Source: Acidobacteriota bacterium | Lineage (GTDB): Bacteria; Acidobacteriota; UBA6911; RPQK01; JADFOI01 | Assembly: GCA_022545645.1 (NCBI GenBank) | Contig: JACZQQ010000187.1 | Span: 1 to 5,317 of the forward strand | DNA: 5,317 bases | Direction of reading: 5' to 3' | Shown here: positions 1 to 4,609 of the stretch, in pieces | Numbering within the stretch: position 1 is the stretch's first letter | Layout of the letters: each line of letters begins with the position of its first letter | Translations under genes and position numbers: made by a program | Notes under the pieces: generated by a model | Told to the model about the DNA's origin: nothing | Seen by the model: the letters and a program-made list of their open reading frames with translations, nothing else | Database searches by the model: none

Positions 1-60
1 GTATCCTAAAAGATTACCGTGCCTTACTCGTCCCCTTGGAGTTAACGAAAGCAGTCAGAG

Positions 61-107
61 CCGTGGCCTTCGGCCCACGGGCCAGAAAGGTTGGGGTAAC
101 TCCCGAC
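61..107 (+). other. Two adjacent inverted repeats upstream of copy 1
   Basis: CCGTGG (61-66) pairs with CCACGG (75-80), and inner CC/GG pairs can extend the stem around a one-base bulge. A second stem pairs 90-96 with 101-107 (7 bp including two G-T wobbles) around a TAAC loop. CAGTC (52-56) could alternatively pair with GACTG (105-109) and enclose the first stem. The block lies upstream of the proposed promoter, so it is probably not in the copy 1 transcript. It may be the 3' end of an upstream transcript, but no T run follows. No known RNA family was recognised. Confidence 0.3.
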
Positions 108-119
108 TGTGTATCTCCA

Positions 120-148
120 TTGCCTTTAATCCCCTCAGTCGCTAGCAT
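120..148 (+). promoter_or_regulatory. Candidate sigma70-type promoter for SnoaL-like copy 1
   Basis: TTGCCT (120-125) and TAGCAT (143-148) are separated by exactly 17 bp. Each hexamer matches the housekeeping consensus at 4 of 6 positions, and the predicted start near 155 gives a leader of about 34 nt. The main support is comparative: the region in front of the paralogue at 4610-5062 has TTGTCT, a 17-bp spacer and TAGCAT, with both boxes followed by CTAA. The 33-nt segments match at 23 positions without a gap. Confidence 0.6.
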
Positions 149-188
149 CTAACCCAATACCAACACTTCATTGAGGTAGGAAATCAAG

Positions 189-638
189 ATGAAAGCATTC
201 ACAACACTACTCGTAGTCGGCATGTTCCTGACGACTGTTGCCCTGGCGGATGATGCAGAGGATGTGAAGCTGGCCGAGTTGGATCTCCTGGCGGCAGAAA
301 ACGCCGGTGATATGGATCGAATGTATCGTCACATTGATCCGGGGCGAACCCTTTTCTTACCCAGCGGGGGGCTCCTAACCGTGGCTGGAGGCGAACAGGA
401 CAAGAGGCGTCGTCAAGCTTCGTTTGAGGCGGGCTTGAAGTTCGATTTACAGGTTCGGCACCTTAACGCAGAAGTGTACGGAAACACGGCAGTCTTAACC
501 TACTACAGAGTGGGGACCATCACGAGACCGGATGGCCTATCACGGTCCATCAAATTCAGGGTGACGGTGATTCGGGTCAAACAAGCAGGCCAATGGAAGG
601 AAGTTCACCGCCATGGATCAAACCTGACACGACCCTAG
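189..638 (+). CDS. Secreted SnoaL/DUF4440-like (NTF2-fold) protein, copy 1
   Basis: The 149-residue product has a Sec-type signal peptide: Lys2, a hydrophobic stretch at 3-18, and likely cleavage after Ala20 in VALA|DD. The mature part of about 129 residues has the size and pattern of a single SnoaL-like/DUF4440 domain: an N-terminal helix with AELD (29-32) and ENAGD (37-41), then a beta sheet with VYGNTAV (96-102), TYY (104-106) and KQAGQWKEVHRH (131-142). NTF2-fold domains of this kind are small cone-shaped pockets, either enzymes or ligand binders; no substrate can be read from the sequence. It is a paralogue of the genes at 2011-2460 (about 45% identical by hand alignment, no gaps) and 4610-5062. 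It is the most diverged copy: the C-terminal motif is HRHGSN rather than the HRHESP of the other two. The ATG is chosen because GAGGTAGG lies 8 nt upstream. Exported protein is confident; function is unknown. Confidence 0.88.
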   Translation: MKAFTTLLVVGMFLTTVALADDAEDVKLAELDLLAAENAGDMDRMYRHIDPGRTLFLPSGGLLTVAGGEQDKRRRQASFEAGLKFDLQVRHLNAEVYGNTAVLTYYRVGTITRPDGLSRSIKFRVTVIRVKQAGQWKEVHRHGSNLTRP

Positions 639-668
639 TACCACCTGGTTGGGTCAATTCTTCCTCCC

Positions 669-701
669 AAGAGCGAGACCAAAAGAAGCCCCTCTGCTCT
701 T
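669..701. terminator. Weak stem between convergent genes
   Basis: AAGAGC (669-674) pairs with GCTCTT (696-701), and GAG (675-677) can add to CTC (692-694) across a one-base bulge. It fills the 65-bp gap between the convergent genes and ends 3 nt before the stop codon of the minus-strand gene. A shared transcript end is expected here. There is no T tract on either strand, so intrinsic termination is doubtful. Confidence 0.25.
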
Positions 702-703
702 AT

Positions 704-1093
704 TCAGGACCACTTGTCTGCGTAGTCGGAGATCACAGGAATGATAAACCGTTTCCCTTCGAGTGCCTTAATCATCGCAACAATATGAATGACAAGAATC
801 ACCAACCACAAGAGTGGAGCAACCGCGCAGCCGAGAAACATACCTAGGAATGGAAAACTGTAGAGGATCGCCAAAACAATGTGAAGTACAATCCAGCTGC
901 CCAGCAGGACCAGTCCCTGTTTGGCATGCCACTGCACTTCCGGGTCATCCTTCTCCACCAGCAGAGGAACCAGGGCCAGAATCCCCAGATAAGACAGAAT
1001 CAGCATGACTGTCCGATTCGACGATGCCTGCTGTGATGGTGGTGACGGTGGGGGAGACTCGGGAGTATCCGAGGCAGGGGGTGTGTCTTGCAT
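704..1093 (-). CDS. DUF4870/Tic20-like small membrane protein
   Basis: The 129-residue product starts with a disordered Pro/Ser-rich tail (about 1-25) and continues with three hydrophobic segments at roughly 28-45, 58-78 and 82-108. Between the first two lies the family-typical polar loop with KDDPEVQWHAKQG (48-60), which resembles the motif of DUF4870 proteins where a charged stretch is followed by an H-[AG]-K/R segment at the membrane edge. The tail GKRFIIPVISDYADKW also fits that family. DUF4870 proteins are small inner-membrane proteins of undefined function, sometimes labelled Tic20-like. The start is supported by AAGGAGAGG just upstream (1097-1105). It converges on the SnoaL-like gene at 189-638 and is divergent from the YIP1 gene at 1371. 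Membrane location is confident, the family call is good, and the role is unknown. Confidence 0.82.
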   Translation of the reverse strand: MQDTPPASDTPESPPPSPPSQQASSNRTVMLILSYLGILALVPLLVEKDDPEVQWHAKQGLVLLGSWIVLHIVLAILYSFPFLGMFLGCAVAPLLWLVILVIHIVAMIKALEGKRFIIPVISDYADKWS

Positions 1094-1370
1094 ATTCCTC
1101 TCCTTCGGCTTGCAATCTGCTCTGAAACACTCGAACGAAACCTTCTCTCATTGGTAGCACAGCTTGGTTCCGCAGACAAGCCTTCTTTCCCCTCCCGGCA
1201 AGGGCTATCCACGACGCCAACCGGACTCCGCCCTCCGGGACATACAAACTTCTGTCCCCATTACCGTCTGTTCAAGAGTGACAGGTTTCACTCAACATCC
1301 CTGTGGGGTCTCTAGTAAAGTCACCGGTGCGTAGAAGAATAGAGAGTGAAAGAGAGGAGAAGATGAAAAG
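1094..1370. promoter_or_regulatory. Divergent intergenic region with inverted repeats
   Basis: These 277 bp separate the divergent DUF4870-like and YIP1-like genes and must hold both promoters unless they are elsewhere. Visible inverted repeats are GCTTG/CAAGC (1162-1166 and 1177-1181), CCGGA/TCCGG (1221-1225 and 1234-1238), a perfect 6-bp stem GAGTGA/TCACTC with a 6-nt loop (1276-1293), and the 8-bp palindrome CACCGGTG (1322-1329). I could not pick out a convincing -35/-10 pair for either gene. No coding region is supported here. Confidence 0.4.
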
Positions 1371-1898
1371 ATGAGCACTTTTGCTAAGCGTATGATTGGA
1401 GCGGCATCACTCGATGTCCCTACCTATGAGGAGGTGGAAGCAGATACTACGGCCACGACCCAAGCCATGGGTGTCGTGGTGCTTTCCAGCCTCGCTCAGG
1501 GCATAGGGTTCTTGACCCAGGGAGGTGGCTCCGGCTTTGTTGTCGGTGCAATCGGGGCCCTGATCGGCTGGATCATCTGGGCCTTTCTTGTCTACCTCAT
1601 CGGCACCAAACTTCTTCCCGAGCCACAGACCCGCTCTGACCTAGGAGAACTCTTGCGCACCACTGGTTTCGCAGCCGCCCCGGGTCTGCTGCGGGTGCTC
1701 GGGGTCATCCCGCTCCTCGGTGGGCTGATCATGCCTGCAGTGACGATCTGGATGCTGATTGCCATGGTCATCGCGGTGCGGCAAGCACTGGACTACAAGA
1801 GCACGGGTCGAGCCGTAGGGGTCTGCCTGATCGGCTGGATCGTCTTTGTCCTGATTCTTGTATGGAGTCTCCAAATGTTTGGGGGGGGAAGCACCTAG
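1371..1898 (+). CDS. YIP1-family integral membrane protein
   Basis: The 175-residue product looks like a bacterial YIP1 domain protein. A short cytoplasmic N-terminus has the typical pattern of an amphipathic stretch, then YEEVEADTTATTQA (19-32). About five hydrophobic segments follow, at 31-48, 54-80, 100-117, 119-140 and 148-170. The loop with ELLRTTGFAAAPGLL (93-107) and the later AVRQALDYKSTGRAV (135-149) are the most family-like parts. Bacterial YIP1 proteins have no settled function; the eukaryotic relatives act in membrane trafficking. The start has AGGAG (1355-1359) 11 nt upstream. An earlier ATG at 1363 opens a three-codon frame whose TGA overlaps this start. Near the end, a run of eight G (1881-1888) encodes the C-terminal Gly residues. 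It is divergent from the DUF4870-like membrane gene. Confidence 0.85.
   Translation: MSTFAKRMIGAASLDVPTYEEVEADTTATTQAMGVVVLSSLAQGIGFLTQGGGSGFVVGAIGALIGWIIWAFLVYLIGTKLLPEPQTRSDLGELLRTTGFAAAPGLLRVLGVIPLLGGLIMPAVTIWMLIAMVIAVRQALDYKSTGRAVGVCLIGWIVFVLILVWSLQMFGGGST
1881..1888 (+). repeat. G8 homopolymer in the YIP1 gene
   Basis: Eight consecutive G encode the last Gly residues before the stop. Gain of one G would change only the last few residues (ending about four codons later). Loss of one G would add a tail of about 40 residues before a stop. This could be a slippage site or a sequencing-error hotspot. Confidence 0.9.
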
Positions 1899-1965
1899 CT
1901 CAGTAGGAGAGCTCACTGTTCCCCAGATCTTGACTCTCTGTCAAACCCCTCCTGGAACTCTTTTT

Positions 1966-1981
1966 AAAAGGCCTACAGCCT
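1966..1981 (-). terminator. Possible short terminator after SnoaL-like copy 2
   Basis: Read on the minus strand, AGGC (1981-1978) pairs with GCCT (1972-1969) around a five-base loop. The run of four T at 1969-1966 includes the last stem base. It lies about 30 nt beyond the stop codon of the gene ending at 2011. The stem is only 4 bp, so the call is weak. Confidence 0.28.
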
Positions 1982-2010
1982 GTCCTCCTGCATGGCCCCG
2001 GTCGACCTGC

Positions 2011-2460
2011 TCAGGGTAGTTTCAGTGGGGACTCATGGCGGTGAGCAAGCTTCCATTGACCGGCTTGTTTGATCCACACACTGGTCATTCTGAGGCTCTG
2101 TCGTTGACGTTCGCCGCCGGGCAGTAGGACCGGCCCCACCAAGTAGTAAGTGCTGACTGCTGCATCCCCATAGACTTTGATCTCGAGATGCCGGACCTGG
2201 AAATCAAACTGACGACCCGAGTCATGTCTCGCCCGCATGCGCTTCTTACTGTCTTCATCCCATCCGTGGGAGACCAGTCTGGCTGTAGGGGGGTAAATGC
2301 TGAAATCCGGAACCATGTAGTCGTAAACGCCATCCGCATTTCCGGCTTTCTCCTGGGCCCTGGAGTCCAGCTCTGCCGCTCTGATATCCGCCACATCATC
2401 CGCCATGGCGACGGCTGTCGCCAACATTCCGATCACAAATAATGTTGCCAATGCTTTCAT
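2011..2460 (-). CDS. Secreted SnoaL/DUF4440-like (NTF2-fold) protein, copy 2
   Basis: The 149-residue product has a signal peptide (hydrophobic 3-19, likely cleavage after Ala20 in VAMA|DD) and one SnoaL-like domain. Shared landmarks with its paralogues are AELDSRAQEKAGN (29-41), MVPDF (49-53), VYGDAAV (96-102), TYY (104-106), SLRMT (122-126) and KQAGQWKLAHRHESPL (131-146). An in-frame TTG further upstream (2478) would add six residues, but it overlaps the Shine-Dalgarno and would spoil the signal peptide, so the ATG at 2460 is preferred. The gene lies 52 nt downstream of the M19 homologue on the same strand and is probably co-transcribed with it. More than half of the mature residues match the copy at 4610-5062, and the 3' ends are 84% identical over 68 nt. 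The pocket ligand or reaction is unknown. Confidence 0.88.
   Translation of the reverse strand: MKALATLFVIGMLATAVAMADDVADIRAAELDSRAQEKAGNADGVYDYMVPDFSIYPPTARLVSHGWDEDSKKRMRARHDSGRQFDFQVRHLEIKVYGDAAVSTYYLVGPVLLPGGERQRQSLRMTSVWIKQAGQWKLAHRHESPLKLP
2030..2097 (-). repeat. Duplicated 3' end of SnoaL-like genes (first unit)
   Basis: This 68-nt segment aligns without gaps to 4629-4696, with 57 identical positions (84%). It encodes the C-terminal strand and HRHESP motif. A 40-nt part is also close to the end of copy 1 around 572-614 on the plus strand. The matches reflect gene duplication. Confidence 0.75.
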
Positions 2461-2467
2461 GTTGCTT

Positions 2468-2476
2468 TCCTTCCTC
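2468..2476 (-). promoter_or_regulatory. Ribosome-binding site deciding the copy 2 start
   Basis: GAGGAAGGA on the minus strand lies 7 nt before the ATG at 2460 and overlaps the rival upstream TTG start. The 21 nt before the ATG match the leader of copy 1 (168-188) at 18 positions. Confidence 0.8.
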
Positions 2477-2512
2477 AATGAGTAGGTTAGTGCCCGGGCA
2501 TCCTTGAGACCA

Positions 2513-3745
2513 TCAATCCGTCAGCTTGGGAGCGGTTTTCACCACCTCATCAAAAACCCGCAGCAGGTTTTCTCCCATGATCTTAGCCACATCGTCTTCG
2601 CTGTATCCGCTGTCAAGGAGAGCCTGGGCCACGTTCTGGAATTCTGCGGCGTTTTCAATTCCTTGGGCCGACACCACCGTGGCTCCCCAGTCTGTGCTGA
2701 TGCAGACATGATCGATTCCCACCAGGTTGACCACGTGGTCAATGTGCTTGACGTACTCAGAAAGCGGGGGAAGATCCGCTCGTTGCCGGCGAGCTCGTTC
2801 GAGACGTCCTGACCCGCTTCCCTGGGTCTTTTCTCTGATGAAATCATAGATCTTGGCAGGATCCCCCATATACTCCATGGGATCCGTTTCCGTAATTCTG
2901 GAACTGGGATTCGCCGTTCTTCTGGGCGGCCATTTCTCGTGATACGCGGGACTGATCACCTGGGGTATGAAGGGAACGCCAATGAGTCCTCCCTCTTGCC
3001 CCAGCAATCGGATCAATTCATCATTCCAGTTCAGTGGTGCATCCACCAGAGCTTCAACGCCAACGTGAGAGTTGATGACCGGCTGAGTGCTGGCCTCAAT
3101 GATATCTCTGCTGGTCTGCTCCGAAGCATGAGCAAGATCAATGACGATTCCCAGCCGGTTCATCTCCGCTACCAATTCACGTCCGAATGGGGTTAGCCCC
3201 CCCCCTTTGCCGTTGTTTTCCTTGGATATGGCAATATCCCCGATGCTGTTTTTGAAGAAGTGCATGGGGCTAATGAGGCGCAGGCCAAGCTGGTGCAGCA
3301 TCCGCAGGGCTGCCAGGTCGCTTTCCAGAGCACTGCCTCCGGATATCGACAGGATGATGGCCAGTTTGCCCTCTTTCTGAAGGGCCCGCACCTGGTCGGC
3401 ATCCCTGGCTATCCCCAGCTGGTCGGGATAGAGCACCACTTGTCGATACATGTGATCAAACTGTCTCAAGACCTCTTTGACGGCAATGTGGTTGACCGAG
3501 TAGAACTCGTCAACAGAGGTGTTGGCGAAGACGGCTCCCAGTCCGCCCTGCCGGGCCATGGAAAGTGAGAATTGAGGATCGTTGGCCTCTCCGACGTTCC
3601 ATCCACCGCGATAGGCATTGGCCATGGGGTGCATGTGGGCATCAAAGACGAAGAACTTCTGGATCTCCGGGCTTTGGGCATGGCCCGCTACAGACCATAG
3701 AAGCAGGGTAGCCGTGATGCTTGCCAGAACACTAAAACGCTTCAT
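2513..3745 (-). CDS. Secreted peptidase M19 (renal dipeptidase-fold) homologue with altered active site
   Basis: The 410-residue product has a signal peptide (cleavage near residue 23-24, after GHAQ) and then a full M19 TIM barrel of usual family length. Aligned to the known human renal dipeptidase site, it keeps His37 (H20), His162 (H152), His206 in DLAH (H198), His227 in NSH (H219) and Asp352 in STDW (D288). It differs at three key places: His39 replaces the metal-binding Asp22 (HMH instead of HxD), Ser135 in ISGG replaces the bridging Glu125, and Leu238 replaces the substrate-binding Arg230. The family stretch GLTPFGRELVAEMNRLGIV (183-201) fixes the alignment. Classical M19 enzymes hydrolyse dipeptides with a binuclear zinc centre; this one may be mononuclear, act on another substrate, or be inactive. 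The ATG at 3745 is chosen over an upstream in-frame TTG (3778) because AGGGAGG lies 6 nt before it. It precedes SnoaL-like copy 2 by 52 nt. Confidence 0.9.
   Translation of the reverse strand: MKRFSVLASITATLLLWSVAGHAQSPEIQKFFVFDAHMHPMANAYRGGWNVGEANDPQFSLSMARQGGLGAVFANTSVDEFYSVNHIAVKEVLRQFDHMYRQVVLYPDQLGIARDADQVRALQKEGKLAIILSISGGSALESDLAALRMLHQLGLRLISPMHFFKNSIGDIAISKENNGKGGGLTPFGRELVAEMNRLGIVIDLAHASEQTSRDIIEASTQPVINSHVGVEALVDAPLNWNDELIRLLGQEGGLIGVPFIPQVISPAYHEKWPPRRTANPSSRITETDPMEYMGDPAKIYDFIREKTQGSGSGRLERARRQRADLPPLSEYVKHIDHVVNLVGIDHVCISTDWGATVVSAQGIENAAEFQNVAQALLDSGYSEDDVAKIMGENLLRVFDEVVKTAPKLTD
3197..3205 (-). repeat. G9 homopolymer inside the M19 gene
   Basis: Nine consecutive C on the plus strand, i.e. 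G9 in the coding strand, encode the three Gly at residues 181-183 just before the conserved GLTPFG region. A one-base slip here would cut the protein before the catalytic His206, His227 and Asp352. Confidence 0.92.
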
Positions 3746-3751
3746 GGTAAA

Positions 3752-3758
3752 CCTCCCT
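3752..3758 (-). promoter_or_regulatory. Ribosome-binding site deciding the M19 start
   Basis: AGGGAGG on the minus strand, 6 nt before the ATG at 3745. No comparable site precedes the alternative TTG at 3778, and the ATG start leaves a normal signal peptide with Lys2-Arg3. Confidence 0.8.
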
Positions 3759-3817
3759 CTTTGCTGAGAAGGGTTCAAGAGGATGGATTGAATGCTCTTT
3801 GCCCCCCCTCAAGGTGT

Positions 3818-3830
3818 CTTTGTTACAAAG
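3818..3830. promoter_or_regulatory. Perfect 13-bp palindrome, operator-like
   Basis: CTTTGTTACAAAG is two 6-bp half-sites around one central base, located 73-85 nt upstream of the M19 start codon. It overlaps the downstream edge of the proposed -10 box (3829-3834), where a repressor would block transcription. No regulator gene is present in the window to pair with it, so the operator role is inferred. Confidence 0.4.
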
Positions 3831-3857
3831 GTTACGCCTGGAAAGGGTTCATGGCAA
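3829..3857 (-). promoter_or_regulatory. Candidate promoter for M19 and copy 2
   Basis: On the minus strand TTGCCA (3857-3852, 5 of 6 to consensus) is followed after 17 bp by TAACCT (3834-3829, only 3 of 6). It sits in the 217-bp gap after the YcnI-like gene, which suggests that the M19 gene can be transcribed apart from the upstream pair. The weak -10 box makes this tentative. A G7 run (3802-3808) lies between it and the ribosome-binding site. Confidence 0.35.
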
Positions 3858-3962
3858 TGGGAAAAGGCCAGAGGGGAGGGGTCACCTTCCACGGATATTC
3901 TTGGAATGGCTCTACAGAAGATTCCTCTTGGTGCCCCCTCCCTTGAGCATGAGAGGTCTCCA

Positions 3963-4553
3963 TCAGGCATGGTTCTTGCGATTATTCCTGAGGGAAAGCA
4001 GGGAAATCGCAAGCGCCAGCAGAGCAATCGTGGTTGAGCTCACCTGGACGATTCCAGCTGTTAGAAAGGGTGCTCGCGACACCGTCACAACCGGATAGGG
4101 GTTTTGCACACCCTCACCCCGGGGCTCGTTCCACCAGACCACGCTGCCATCAGAGTACTTCTGCCAGGATTTAAACGGATAGGCTCCTGGTTTCTCAGGA
4201 ATGGTCAGAGTAAAGTAAATCATCTGAAAGGTTTCAGGCTCAGCTTGACCCCCGGTCCACCAAAGTCGAAAGACCTTCCCGTCTTCGTCTAACTCTCTAT
4301 GCGGGCTCCAGCCGGCAATGGCCTCCGAGAAACCAAGGTCTCCTCCGTTTTCGCGCCATTCCGGAGACACCTCGATGCCCAACTCAACCACTGGGATTTC
4401 CTTTTCCACCGGCGCCCGAATGAAAAGGCGTAGGTGTCGAACCCCGGCCTCGGCAGTGGGCGGGTTGATGCTCACATGCCCAAAGAGCGGAACCGCAAAA
4501 GCACCCATTAGACTCACCGCTAAAATGAGTGCACGAAATTTGTTTGCTCCCAT
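3963..4553 (-). CDS. YcnI-like (DUF1775) membrane-anchored protein
   Basis: The 196-residue product has a signal peptide (hydrophobic 8-25), a DUF1775-like beta domain (about 26-158), and a C-terminal transmembrane helix (about 163-187) followed by a basic tail, so the domain should face outside the cytoplasmic membrane. Family landmarks are HVSINPPTAEAG (26-37), APVEKEIP (47-54), WTGG (99-102) and YSDGSVVWWNEP (133-144). In Bacillus subtilis YcnI the first residue of the mature protein is a His that, with a Glu and a Trp, binds Cu(II). Here His26 would become the N-terminus if cleavage is after Gly25, and Trp140/141 with Glu50, 52 or 57 are candidate partners. Copper binding is inferred, and no CopC/CopD-type gene is in the window. 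The start has GAGGAGGA 7 nt upstream. It begins 56 nt after SnoaL-like copy 3 and probably shares its transcript. Confidence 0.82.
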   Translation of the reverse strand: MGANKFRALILAVSLMGAFAVPLFGHVSINPPTAEAGVRHLRLFIRAPVEKEIPVVELGIEVSPEWRENGGDLGFSEAIAGWSPHRELDEDGKVFRLWWTGGQAEPETFQMIYFTLTIPEKPGAYPFKSWQKYSDGSVVWWNEPRGEGVQNPYPVVTVSRAPFLTAGIVQVSSTTIALLALAISLLSLRNNRKNHA

Positions 4554-4609
4554 GGTTTCATCCTCCTCAATAGATTGTCATCAATGAGCTACCTCGGTTG
4601 GCAATCGGG

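Noticed and set aside
61..107. tRNA or riboswitch upstream of copy 1
   Set aside because: No T-loop or acceptor arrangement fits a tRNA, and I did not recognise the core motifs of c-di-GMP-I, TPP, fluoride or guanidine-I classes.
3..152. Frame open from the left edge to TAA at 150-152, possibly the end of an upstream gene
   Set aside because: It has 49 codons with no recognisable motif, a second frame is open over nearly the same stretch, and it runs through the promoter conserved with copy 3. Kept only as a possibility.
945..1247. Minus-strand frame of 100 codons across the start of the DUF4870-like gene
   Set aside because: It overlaps a well-supported gene in another frame, has no family-like motifs and a composition typical of a shadow frame.
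2461..2478. Upstream TTG start for SnoaL-like copy 2
   Set aside because: The TTG overlaps the Shine-Dalgarno of the ATG at 2460, and using it would put extra charged residues before the signal peptide.
3746..3778. Upstream TTG start for the M19 homologue
   Set aside because: No ribosome-binding site precedes it, and the ATG at 3745 has AGGGAGG 6 nt upstream and begins a standard signal peptide.
3799..4098. Plus-strand frames of 80-99 codons in the gap between YcnI-like and M19 genes
   Set aside because: They overlap the 3' end of the YcnI-like gene on the opposite strand, lack ribosome-binding sites and show no domain pattern.
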